Of a stretch of DNA of 64,000 bases, positions 20,557 to 29,050 are shown in pieces. The position numbers and the translations under genes were made by a program. Below the pieces are notes generated by a model, which saw nothing but the letters and a program-made list of their open reading frames with translations, did not search any database and was not told the DNA's origin. The stretch covers positions 3,720,001 through 3,784,000 of the forward strand of contig NZ_CP009555.1 of assembly GCF_000959365.1 (NCBI RefSeq). Reading direction: 5' to 3'. How positions within the stretch are numbered: the first letter of the stretch is position 1; each line of letters begins with the position of its first letter. Source of the DNA: Burkholderia oklahomensis C6786 (GTDB lineage Bacteria > Pseudomonadota > Gammaproteobacteria > Burkholderiales > Burkholderiaceae).

Positions 20557-23500
20557 ATGTTCAAGACTACTGAATACAGGCGCGATTCCATTTATCGCCA
20601 AGGATTCGAGGATCCGCCCGGACGCATTTTCGTGAGCGGCCAGCAGGCGCTGGTGCGTCTGCTGCTCGCGCAGGCCGCCGCCGACCGCGCGGCGGGTCTG
20701 AACACCGCGGGCTTCGTGAGCGGATACCGGGGATCGCCGCTCGGCGGCGTCGACCACGAGCTCTGGCACGCGAAAGCGCGACTCGAGGACGCGCATATCC
20801 GGTTCCAGCCGGCGATCAACGAGGATCTGGCCGCAACGGCGCTGATCGGCACGCAGCGCGTCGAAACCGATGCGACGAGGCGCTACGACGGCGTATTCGG
20901 CATGTGGTACGGCAAGGGGCCGGGCGTCGATCGCTCGGGCGACGCGATCAAGCACGGCAACGCGTACGGATCTTCTCCGCACGGCGGCGTGCTCGTCGTG
21001 ACGGGCGACGACCATGGCTGCGTGTCGTCGTCGATGTCGCACCAGTCGGATCGCACGCTGATCGCGTGGGGCCTGCCCGTGATCCACCCGTCGGGACTCG
21101 CCGACTACGAGCGCTGCGGGCTGTGGGGCTGGGCGCTGTCGCGCGCATCGGGCCTGTGGGTCGGCTTCAAGGCGATCACCGAGACGGTCGAGGCGTCGGC
21201 GTCGGTGCCGACGTTCGAGCCGCCGCATTTCACGCAGCCGCCCGTCGACCCCGGTCCGGACGGACTGCATTGGCGGTGGCCCGATCTGCCGGGCATGCAG
21301 ATCGAGCGACGCCATCCGTACAAGCTCAAGGCGGCGCGCGCGTTCATGCGCGCCAATCCGCTCGACGAGGCCGTCACGACGCCCGCGCGGCCCGTGCTCG
21401 TGATCGCCGCGGTCGGCAAGGCTTATCGCGACGTGCGCGAAGCGCTGCGGCAAGGGGGCGTGTCGCTCGACCAGCTCGAGCGGGCAGGCGTCGCGCTGCT
21501 GAAGATCAACGTCGTCTATCCGCTGTCGCCGTTGCTGGAAACGTGGGCGCATCGCGCGGGCAAGGTGTTCGTCATCGAGGAGAAGCAGCCTGTCGTCGAG
21601 GAGCAGCTCAAGCACTGTCTCTACAACGCGCGGCACGACCGCCGTGCGACGATCGTCGGGAAAGTCGACGAGAAGGGCGCCCCGCTCGTCTCGGAACTGG
21701 AGGAACTGCGCCCGTCGCGCGTCGCGCCGCCGCTCGCGCGACAGCTGAAGGCATTCGACGTGCCGCTGCACATCCCGCACGCGTGGGGCGCGGCGCCCGC
21801 GGTCCGCGCGCAGGCGTGGATCCGGCGCACACCGTATCTGTGCTCGGGCTGCCCGCACAACACGTCGACGCGCGTGCCGGCGGGCAGCGAGGCGCGTCTC
21901 GGCATCGGCTGTCACGCGATGGCGGCGCGGATGCCCGAGCGCACGACGAGCGGCAGCGTGCAGATGGGCGGCGAGGGCGTCGACTGGCTCGGACAGGCGC
22001 CTTTCGTCGATACGCCGCACATTTTCCAGAACATCGGCGACGGCACCTTCTTCCATTCGGGCTATCTCGCGATTCGGCAGGCGATCGCCGCGGGCGCGAC
22101 CATCACGTACAAGCTGCTTTACAACGACGCGGTCGCGATGACGGGCGGCCAGCCGGTCGACGGCCAGCTCACCGTCCGCAAGGCGGCCGAGCTCGTGCTG
22201 AGCGAGGGCGCGCGGCGCGTCGTCGTCGTGGCAGACGACCCCGGCCGCTACCAGGCTCACGACAGCCTGCCGAAGGGCGTCGACGTCCATCACCGCGATC
22301 AGCTCGACGACGTGCAGCGCCAACTGCGCGACACGCGCGGCGTGAGCGTGCTCATCTTCGATCAAGTCTGCGCGACCGAGGCGCGGCGCAGGAAGAAGCG
22401 GCAGCCGCCGCCGGCGGTGCAGACCCGGGTCGTGATCAACGAGGCCGTGTGCGAAGGGTGCGGCGATTGCCAGGTGAAGTCCAACTGCCTGTCGGTCGTG
22501 CCGGTCGACACGCCGTTCGGCCTGAAGCGCGCGATCGACGCGCACTCGTGCAACACCGACCTGTCGTGCGTGAAGGGCTTTTGTCCGAGTTTCGTGACGG
22601 TCACGGGCAGGCCGCGCGAGCGCCGGCCCGCGCAAGCCGATCCCGCCGACGTGATCGCGCGCGCCGACGCGCTCGCCCCACCGAAGCCGCACTCGCTCGA
22701 CGAGCCGTTCGAGATCATGCTGGTGGGCGTCGGGGGAACGGGCGTCGTCACCGTCGCGAACGCGATCGGGCTCGCCGCGCACCTGGACCGGCGCGCGGTC
22801 AGCGTGCTCGACTTCACGGGCTTCGCGCAGAAGGGCGGCGCGGTGCTCAGCCACATCCGGATCGCGCGCGAGGCGGAGGTGCTGCATCAGTATCGGATCG
22901 ACCGCGGCGGCGCCGACGCGCTGCTCGCCGCCGATCTGCTCGTCGCCACCGAGGACGACGCGCTGGCGTCGCTCGAACGCGGCAAGACGCTCGTCATCGC
23001 GAATACCGCGCAGACGCAGACGGGCGCGATGTTGCGCGATGTCGACGCGCGCATCGAGACGGACGCGATCCAGTCGCTGATCGAGAAGATCGCAGGCGCC
23101 GAGCGTTACGACGCGATCGATGCGAAGGCGCTGGCGACCGAGCTGCTCGATCCGATGCAGGCCAACATGCTGCTGTTCGGCTACGCGTGGCAGCGCGGCG
23201 CGGTGCCCGTATCGCTCGCGTCGCTGCGCCACGCGCTGAGCCTGCAGGGCGGTCAGGCCGACGCAAAATATCTCGCGTTCTCGTGGGGACGGCTGTGGGC
23301 CGCGAATCCGGCGTTCGTCGCGCACCATCTCGGCACGGCCGGCTCGAAGCCGTCGGGCGCGTGGCGCCCCGTCGGCTTCGTGCGGCGCAAGAAGGAGACC
23401 ATCGACGAATTGATCGAGTCCCGCTCGGCATTTCTCACGCAGTACCAGGACGCGCGCTATGCGGCCCGCTACCGGCGAATGGTCGAGCGCGTGCGCGCGG

Positions 23501-24099
23501 CTGCGGCGCCGCTCGGCGACGTCACGCTCGTCGACGCGGTCGCGCGCATGCTGTTCAAGCTGATGGCCTACAAGGACGAGTACGAGGTCGCACGCCTGCA
23601 TACGTCGAAGGCGTTTCTCGACGACTTGCGCGCGCGTTTCGACGGCCGCGCGAAGCTGACCTTCCATCTCGCGCCGCCGGCGCTCGACGCGCTCTCGAAA
23701 CAAGGCAGCCGGCCGCCGCGCAAGCGCGCATTCTCGCGCTGGATGATCCCGGCGTTGCGCGTGCTCGCGGCAGGGCGCGTGCTTCGGCACACGCCGCTCG
23801 ACCCGTTCGGCTGGATGGCCGAGCGTCGCGACGAGCGCCGTCTCGTCCACGAATACGAAGAGACGCTCGATCGCTTGCTGCCGCGGCTTTCGCGCGACAC
23901 GCTCGCCGACGTCGTCGCATGGGCGAAAACGCCCGACGCGATTCGCGGCTACGGATACGTGAAGGCGGGCGCGATCGTGAAGGCGCGCGAACGGCAAGCC
24001 GAGCTCGTCGAGCGGATCCTGGGCGGGCACGCGAAGCCGGCGGCGGCTCCCGTCACTGTGCGGGCGCACGACGAGAGCGGAGCCGAGACGGTCGAGTGA
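20557..24099 (+). CDS. Fused indolepyruvate/2-oxoacid:ferredoxin oxidoreductase
   Basis: A 1180-aa fusion of alpha (IorA-like) and gamma (IorB-like) parts, which oxidatively decarboxylates a 2-oxoacid to an acyl-CoA while reducing ferredoxin. The pyrimidine-binding N-terminal region has SGYRGSPLGG. The TPP-binding part has CSGCPHNTSTRVP (Cys429). A ferredoxin-like cluster region begins at CEGCGDC (Cys632, 635, 638, 644) with a further CxxxxxC pattern near 667. The gamma domain starts at VGVGGTGVVTVANAIG. The start at 20557 has GAGGG upstream, and the frame opens 33 bp earlier. In context it may activate an arylpyruvate or branched oxoacid for the nearby CoA-ester enzymes. Confidence 0.92.
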   Translation: MFKTTEYRRDSIYRQGFEDPPGRIFVSGQQALVRLLLAQAAADRAAGLNTAGFVSGYRGSPLGGVDHELWHAKARLEDAHIRFQPAINEDLAATALIGTQRVETDATRRYDGVFGMWYGKGPGVDRSGDAIKHGNAYGSSPHGGVLVVTGDDHGCVSSSMSHQSDRTLIAWGLPVIHPSGLADYERCGLWGWALSRASGLWVGFKAITETVEASASVPTFEPPHFTQPPVDPGPDGLHWRWPDLPGMQIERRHPYKLKAARAFMRANPLDEAVTTPARPVLVIAAVGKAYRDVREALRQGGVSLDQLERAGVALLKINVVYPLSPLLETWAHRAGKVFVIEEKQPVVEEQLKHCLYNARHDRRATIVGKVDEKGAPLVSELEELRPSRVAPPLARQLKAFDVPLHIPHAWGAAPAVRAQAWIRRTPYLCSGCPHNTSTRVPAGSEARLGIGCHAMAARMPERTTSGSVQMGGEGVDWLGQAPFVDTPHIFQNIGDGTFFHSGYLAIRQAIAAGATITYKLLYNDAVAMTGGQPVDGQLTVRKAAELVLSEGARRVVVVADDPGRYQAHDSLPKGVDVHHRDQLDDVQRQLRDTRGVSVLIFDQVCATEARRRKKRQPPPAVQTRVVINEAVCEGCGDCQVKSNCLSVVPVDTPFGLKRAIDAHSCNTDLSCVKGFCPSFVTVTGRPRERRPAQADPADVIARADALAPPKPHSLDEPFEIMLVGVGGTGVVTVANAIGLAAHLDRRAVSVLDFTGFAQKGGAVLSHIRIAREAEVLHQYRIDRGGADALLAADLLVATEDDALASLERGKTLVIANTAQTQTGAMLRDVDARIETDAIQSLIEKIAGAERYDAIDAKALATELLDPMQANMLLFGYAWQRGAVPVSLASLRHALSLQGGQADAKYLAFSWGRLWAANPAFVAHHLGTAGSKPSGAWRPVGFVRRKKETIDELIESRSAFLTQYQDARYAARYRRMVERVRAAAAPLGDVTLVDAVARMLFKLMAYKDEYEVARLHTSKAFLDDLRARFDGRAKLTFHLAPPALDALSKQGSRPPRKRAFSRWMIPALRVLAAGRVLRHTPLDPFGWMAERRDERRLVHEYEETLDRLLPRLSRDTLADVVAWAKTPDAIRGYGYVKAGAIVKARERQAELVERILGGHAKPAAAPVTVRAHDESGAETVE

Positions 24100-24116
24100 G
24101 CTGAAAGGCGCATGGA

Positions 24117-24151
24117 ACCGACGCGCGGGAAGCGGAGCCCCGCGCGTCGGT
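24117..24151. terminator. Hairpin between convergent operons
   Basis: A perfect 13-bp inverted repeat (ACCGACGCGCGGG and its complement) lies between the ends of the oxidoreductase gene and the opposite-strand MmgE/PrpD gene. There is no T tract, so bidirectional termination is likely rather than certain. Confidence 0.55.
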
Positions 24152-24211
24152 CCCGTGTCGCATGCGGCTTCGGTCCCGCGCCGCCCGCCCGGCGAGCGGG
24201 CGGAATCGGCG

Positions 24212-25612
24212 TCAGGCCGCGGCGGGCGCGTGCAGCAGCGACGCGAATTGCGCGTACTTCGGATTCCGATTCGACGCATCGACGATCCAATCGACGATGC
24301 CGGCGCGATTCGCCTGCGCGTGCGGAAGGCGCGAGTAGGCGACGCACTTGTCGAACTTCGCGACGAGTTCGTCGAACGTCATCGGATTCTTCGGGTTGCC
24401 TTTCGCGTACGAAACTTCGCCGGACAGCTCGCGCCCATCGACGAGCTGGATCGCGATCTTGATCTTCCCGTGCGTGCCGAGCTCACGGCGCTCGCAATCG
24501 GGATCGGTGGTCGGATGAATCTTGCGGCTCACGGCGATCACGTCGGGGCGGCGGATCGCATCGTCGGTGAAGTCGCCGATGAACAGATCGCCGGTGGCGA
24601 GGACCGTCGCGACGTTGTACGCGATGCTGAAGCGCGCCTCGACGACGCTCGTCGGCGCCTGCTTGCGCGCCACCGGCGCGCTGACGAGATCGTAGATCTG
24701 CTGATTGGTCCGGATGTCGACGCGCTCGATCTGCGTCGCGTCGAAGCGCTCGCCCTTCGTCAGCGCCAGCGCGAGCGCGGCGGCCGACGTGTTCGGGCGG
24801 CAAGTCGGGAACGGCTTGAACGCGATGCCGTCGACATTTGCGAACGTCTTGCCGAGATCGGCGTCGACCGTCTCGACTGCCGAGCCCGGCTCGAACGCCG
24901 AATAGTAGCCCCAGCGGCCCGTCAGGAAGTCCCGCGCGCCCGTGAAGCCGTGCGACGCGAGCACGACCGCGCGCACCGCGTTGGCCGCGACGAGCCCTTG
25001 CTGATAGAACACGGTCGGCGCGCCGTCGATCATGCATTGCGTCTCGCCGAGCGCCGACGTGTACGCGATCCCGAGCGCATCGCGCAGACGATCGCCCTTC
25101 AGCCCGTACAGGATGCCCGCCGCCGCGGTGGCCGCGATCACCTTGCACAGATCGTAGCGGCCGCTCTCGAGCAGCGTCTCGCGGCGCGCGCGCGACAGCC
25201 GGATCGACAGATCGAGCCCGGCGACGTAGGCGGCGACGAATGTCCGGTGATCGATTTCGTCGGCCTTGAGATCCGCGACGGCAAGCAGCGGCGGCAGAAT
25301 CGCGACACTCGGATGCGTGCCGAGCGGGTCGGCGACGTCGTCGAAATCGAGCGCACGCGCGGCCGCGCCGTTCAGGAGCGCGGCGGACGGCGCGGGCAGG
25401 CGGCCCGCGCGACCGATCGCGCGCGCTTCGGGCAGGCCCCCCCAGTGCTCGATGACGCCGGCGAGCAGCTCGACTTCGGCGTCGCGCGATCCGGCGATCG
25501 ACACGCCGAGAATGTCGATCAGCGAATGCTTCGCGATTTCGATCGCAGCGGGATCGATCTTCGAATACGTGAGGGTGTCGCAATACTGCGTGATGTTGGA
25601 TTCGAGACTCAC
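24212..25612 (-). CDS. MmgE/PrpD family protein
   Basis: A 466-aa member of the family that includes 2-methylcitrate dehydratase PrpD and cis-aconitate decarboxylase. Family signatures visible are SLIDILGVSIAGS near the N-terminus, ALDFDDV with the substrate-site His (THPS), and KPFPTCRPNTSAAALA near residue 280. It is the last gene of the carboxylase/HMG-CoA reductase operon, 87 bp after the biotin carrier gene. The GTG at 25612 is preferred because GGAG precedes it; the frame extends upstream with no ribosome site. It presumably dehydrates or decarboxylates a polycarboxylate produced in the pathway; the true substrate is unknown. Confidence 0.88.
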   Translation of the reverse strand: MSLESNITQYCDTLTYSKIDPAAIEIAKHSLIDILGVSIAGSRDAEVELLAGVIEHWGGLPEARAIGRAGRLPAPSAALLNGAAARALDFDDVADPLGTHPSVAILPPLLAVADLKADEIDHRTFVAAYVAGLDLSIRLSRARRETLLESGRYDLCKVIAATAAAGILYGLKGDRLRDALGIAYTSALGETQCMIDGAPTVFYQQGLVAANAVRAVVLASHGFTGARDFLTGRWGYYSAFEPGSAVETVDADLGKTFANVDGIAFKPFPTCRPNTSAAALALALTKGERFDATQIERVDIRTNQQIYDLVSAPVARKQAPTSVVEARFSIAYNVATVLATGDLFIGDFTDDAIRRPDVIAVSRKIHPTTDPDCERRELGTHGKIKIAIQLVDGRELSGEVSYAKGNPKNPMTFDELVAKFDKCVAYSRLPHAQANRAGIVDWIVDASNRNPKYAQFASLLHAPAAA

Positions 25613-25699
25613 GGCAACTCCGCTAGGGTGGAAGGTCAGGACTTCGATTGAAGCGGCCGCGCCGGCGCGGCGCACGGTCCGGCCGCTCGGCGAGGGCAG

Positions 25700-26272
25700 T
25701 CAGGCGGGATCGGCGTCCGCCACGCTGACGAGCAACGCGCCGGCCTCGACGTTCACCGCCGCCGCGACGTGCACGGTCTCGATTCGGCAGCGGCGCGGCG
25801 CAGTCAGCGTCATCAGCATCTTCATCGCCTCGATGCGGACGACGGGCGCGCCTTCGTCGACGACGTCCGATTCGGCGACCAGGATTTCGGCGATGCGCGC
25901 GGGCATCGGCGCGGTGATCGCCGCGTGCGCGGCGCGGCCGCCTCCGCGCCGCGTTCCGTTCGAGCCGCGCCGCGCACCGCGCGTCCCGATCGCCCGATGA
26001 ATGCCGGCGTAGTCGAGCGTCATGCCGCCGCGCGCGGCGGGCGTCAGCAGCACGTCATGATGCGCGCCGTCCGCTTCGGCGACGAGCCTGACGACGCCGT
26101 CCGGCAGCGATTCGCGGGATATCAGGCGAAGCAGCAGCGTATGACCGTCGCCGAACGTCGCGCGATAGACGTCGGGCTCGAGGGTCTGGACGTCGATCCG
26201 CACGGGCGGTTCGTCTTCCGGCGCGTCGCTCAACGCGCCCGTATAAGTTGTGCGAAGCAGGGGGATGCTCAT
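25700..26272 (-). CDS. Biotin carboxyl carrier protein of an acyl-CoA carboxylase
   Basis: A 190-aa protein. The C-terminal 75 residues form a biotinyl domain with the attachment motif EAMKM, Lys151 being the predicted biotin site. The N-terminal half (residues 20-90) resembles the BT-like linker region of acyl-CoA carboxylase alpha subunits, which is normally fused to the biotin carboxylase. Here the carrier is a separate gene 47 bp after the carboxylase gene, so the alpha subunit appears split in two. A longer frame to 27793 exists but overlaps the biotin carboxylase gene and is a shadow. Confidence 0.88.
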   Translation of the reverse strand: MSIPLLRTTYTGALSDAPEDEPPVRIDVQTLEPDVYRATFGDGHTLLLRLISRESLPDGVVRLVAEADGAHHDVLLTPAARGGMTLDYAGIHRAIGTRGARRGSNGTRRGGGRAAHAAITAPMPARIAEILVAESDVVDEGAPVVRIEAMKMLMTLTAPRRCRIETVHVAAAVNVEAGALLVSVADADPA

Positions 26273-26319
26273 GCGAGCGCTCCTCGTCGTGGTTGACAGG
26301 ACTCGTCGAACGGGCGTCG

Positions 26320-27816
26320 TCACGACAGCCACGAGCGTCGGTCGTTCCGGATCACCCATGCGGAAGGAACCGACGCACGGTCCGTCGGCTCGCTCGCTCT
26401 CGGCGCAAGCGTCGGCTCGCCGACGTGCGCGGCGAGCGCCGCGAGCGCGTGCAGCACGCGCGCCGTGCCGTCCGGCACGCCGTGCGCGAACGGGAAATCG
26501 CGCGTCACCGAGAGGTCGTAGCGCCCGAGCCCGAAGGGCGGATGATCGATCAGCCAGCGATGGAACGGCAGGTTCGTGCTGAAGCCCGCGATCACGAGTT
26601 CGCTCAACGCATCCCGCGCGCGGCGCAGCGCGATCTCGCGCGTCGCGCCGTCGACAATCAGCTTCAGGCACAGGCTGTCGAAACGCGTCGATTGCCGTGC
26701 GCCGGCGTGGACGCCCGAGTCGATGCGTACGCCCGGCCCTTCGGGCACCCGGTAGTGCGAGACCGCGCCGCCCGTCGGCAGGAAGTCCGCATGCGCGTCC
26801 TCTGCGCATACGCGGAACTCGATCGCGGAGCCGCGAAAGCGCACGTCGTCCTGCGACAGCCCGAGCGGCTCGCCCGCCGCGGCGCGCAGCATCTGCTCGA
26901 CGATGTCGACGCCGGTGACGGCCTCGCTGACCGGATGCTCGACCTGGATCCGCGCGTTCATCTCGATGAAGTAGAAGCGCTCGTCGCCCTCGACGAGAAA
27001 TTCGACGGTGCCCGCGCTGTCGTAGCCGACCTCGCGCGCGACGGCGAGCGCGGACTCGTGCAGCCGCTCGCGCAGCGCGTCCGACAGCGCGGGGGCGGGC
27101 GCCTCCTCGACGATCTTCTGCCGCCGGCGCTGCACGCTGCATTCGCGCGTGCCGAGATGCAGCAGATTGCCGTGCCGGTCGCCGAGCACCTGCACTTCGA
27201 TATGGCGGATCCGCTCGCCGAGGAAGCGCTCCAGGTAGATTTCGTCGCTGCCGAACGCGAGCTTGGCCTCGTGGCGAACCTCGGCGAGCGCCGACTCGAA
27301 CTGCTCGGCGCGCTCGACGACGCGGATTCCGCGGCCGCCGCCGCCGAGCGCGGCCTTGATGAGGATCGGAAAGCCGATCTCGGCCGCGGCGGCGGCCGCT
27401 TGCGCGTCGCTCGGCACGGTCGCGCCCGGCACGACAGGCACCGCCGCCCGCTGCGCGGCGGCGCGCGCCTCGATCTTGTCGCCGGTGCGGCGGATCGCCT
27501 CGGCGTGCGGCCCGACGAAGACGAGCCGCAGAGCCGCGCACGCGGCCGCGAATTCCGCGTTTTCTGCAAGCGGCCCATAGCCCGGCGCGACCGCGTCCGC
27601 GCGCACCGCCTGCGCGATCGAGACGACCGTGTCGATCATCGTCGCCGGATTCCACGCGTCGATGTGAAACGACGAATCGGCCGCGAGCACGAAGCCGGCA
27701 TTGCGATCGTCGTCGGTGTAGATCGCGATGGTCTCGATGTCGAGCAGCCGGCAGGTGCGGACGAAGCGCAGCGCGATTTCGCCGCGGCAGCACAGCAGCA
27801 CGCGCTTGATGCTCAT
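26320..27816 (-). CDS. Biotin carboxylase subunit of an acyl-CoA carboxylase
   Basis: A 498-aa ATP-dependent biotin carboxylase. It opens with SIKRVLLCCRGEIALRF (normally IANRGEIA, here CCRGEIA), has an ATP-grasp glycine loop IKAALGGGGRGIR, the EMNARIQVEHPVSE active-site segment and the C-terminal biotin carboxylase domain. The start overlaps the HMG-CoA reductase stop (ATGA), indicating tight coupling. With the carrier protein and the carboxyltransferase gene three genes upstream it would make a complete carboxylase. The acyl-CoA specificity (acetyl, propionyl, methylcrotonyl or geranyl) cannot be read from sequence. Confidence 0.93.
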   Translation of the reverse strand: MSIKRVLLCCRGEIALRFVRTCRLLDIETIAIYTDDDRNAGFVLAADSSFHIDAWNPATMIDTVVSIAQAVRADAVAPGYGPLAENAEFAAACAALRLVFVGPHAEAIRRTGDKIEARAAAQRAAVPVVPGATVPSDAQAAAAAAEIGFPILIKAALGGGGRGIRVVERAEQFESALAEVRHEAKLAFGSDEIYLERFLGERIRHIEVQVLGDRHGNLLHLGTRECSVQRRRQKIVEEAPAPALSDALRERLHESALAVAREVGYDSAGTVEFLVEGDERFYFIEMNARIQVEHPVSEAVTGVDIVEQMLRAAAGEPLGLSQDDVRFRGSAIEFRVCAEDAHADFLPTGGAVSHYRVPEGPGVRIDSGVHAGARQSTRFDSLCLKLIVDGATREIALRRARDALSELVIAGFSTNLPFHRWLIDHPPFGLGRYDLSVTRDFPFAHGVPDGTARVLHALAALAAHVGEPTLAPRASEPTDRASVPSAWVIRNDRRSWLS

Positions 27817-29039
27817 GTCGCGAGCTCCGACGGCGCGCGCGCCGCTTGCTCGATACCTCGGCCGAGCACCGTGTGCGCGCGCGTGAACTCGCCTGCGCTC
27901 ACGGCGCCCGCGACCGAAACCTCGCCGGCGAGCGCGACGGCCGCCGCGATTTCCGCGAGCTTGCGCGCGTCGTTCTCGCAGCCGAGCATGCGCAGGCATT
28001 CCTGCTGCGCGGGCAGGCGCGTGCCGCCGCCGACGACGCCGACGATCACGTTCGGCAGCGTGACGGCCGCCAGCAGATCGCCGTTGTCGAGCACGTCGAA
28101 CGTCGTGCACGCATTCTTGAACGACACGGTGACGAACGCCGGATCCTGGCCGCACGCGATGAACAGCGCGGTCAGCGCGTTGGCGACGTGAATGTTCGGC
28201 GCGGTCGCGCCGCGTTGCGCGAGCAACGTGTTGCACGCCTGCAGGAAGCGCCGCATGCGCGCAGGCGTCGTGCGCAATCGCGCCTCGACCAGCGCGGCCG
28301 GAATGCGCGCGCTCGCCGACACGTAGCGGCCCTTCGCCTGGTCGGCGACGAAGCGCTTGTCGCCGCCGAGCGTGTTCAGGTAGCCCTCGACGAACTGCGG
28401 GCATTGCTCGGCGATGTATCGGCAGGCCGCCTCGTTCGCCTTCGTCGCCATGTTCAGGCCCATCGCGTTGCCCGTTTCGTACGTGAACGCGAGGCCGACC
28501 AGATCGCCTTGCAGCAGCGGCGTGACTTCGAGCAGCCGCGCATGCCGGCTCGTCGCGTTCGCGGCCTCGACGATCCGCGCGACGTGGACGCGCAGCCACG
28601 CGTCGAACGCGCTCGCATGGTTCGCCGAACGCAGCACGATCGCCGAGACCTTCGTGAGCGCATCGCCGAGGAAACGATATGCGGGCCGCTCGCTGTCCGG
28701 AAGCGCGTTGTCGAGCAGCGTCGTCGTGCAACCGCCGCTGTCGGAGATGAGACTCATGCCGCGGGAAAAGGATGCGACGAGCGCGCCTTCCGTCGTCGCG
28801 AGCGGCACGACGAATTCGCCGCTCGCATGCGCGCCGTTGATCTTGAGCGGCCCCGCGAGTCCGAGCGGGATGCCGACGAAGCCGGTGAAGTTCTCGCACG
28901 TGCCTTTGACGGCTTCGGGCGGGACGGGCTCGCCGCCGAGATGCGGATAGCGCCGGCCCGTCAGATCCTCGACCCAGCGCAAGCGGGCCTCGATCTGGGC
29001 GGCGGCGTAGTCGTTTTGCGAATCCCTCGGAATGCCCAT
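27813..29039 (-). CDS. HMG-CoA reductase, class I-like
   Basis: A 408-aa enzyme interconverting HMG-CoA and mevalonate. All four catalytic residues of the family can be placed: Glu84 (PLATTEG), Lys210 (GLNMATK), Asp289 (ACGQDP) and His379 (FTRAHT). The signatures LATTEGALVASFSRG, TGNAMGLNM and VVGGGTRLPAQQ are of the class I (eukaryote/archaeal) style, although the usual TGDAMG is TGNAMG here. It lacks membrane helices and lies between carboxyltransferase (11 bp away) and biotin carboxylase (4-bp overlap) genes. It may therefore work on mevalonate or an HMG-like acyl-CoA in a degradative route, rather than in isoprenoid synthesis. The true substrate is open. Confidence 0.9.
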   Translation of the reverse strand: MGIPRDSQNDYAAAQIEARLRWVEDLTGRRYPHLGGEPVPPEAVKGTCENFTGFVGIPLGLAGPLKINGAHASGEFVVPLATTEGALVASFSRGMSLISDSGGCTTTLLDNALPDSERPAYRFLGDALTKVSAIVLRSANHASAFDAWLRVHVARIVEAANATSRHARLLEVTPLLQGDLVGLAFTYETGNAMGLNMATKANEAACRYIAEQCPQFVEGYLNTLGGDKRFVADQAKGRYVSASARIPAALVEARLRTTPARMRRFLQACNTLLAQRGATAPNIHVANALTALFIACGQDPAFVTVSFKNACTTFDVLDNGDLLAAVTLPNVIVGVVGGGTRLPAQQECLRMLGCENDARKLAEIAAAVALAGEVSVAGAVSAGEFTRAHTVLGRGIEQAARAPSELAT

Positions 29040-29050
29040 TTGCGCTCTCT

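Noticed and set aside
20521..24279. 1252-aa minus-strand open frame opposite the fused oxidoreductase
   Set aside because: The translation is Arg/His/Ala-rich with no domain, while the plus-strand product has clear TPP, FeS and gamma-domain motifs.
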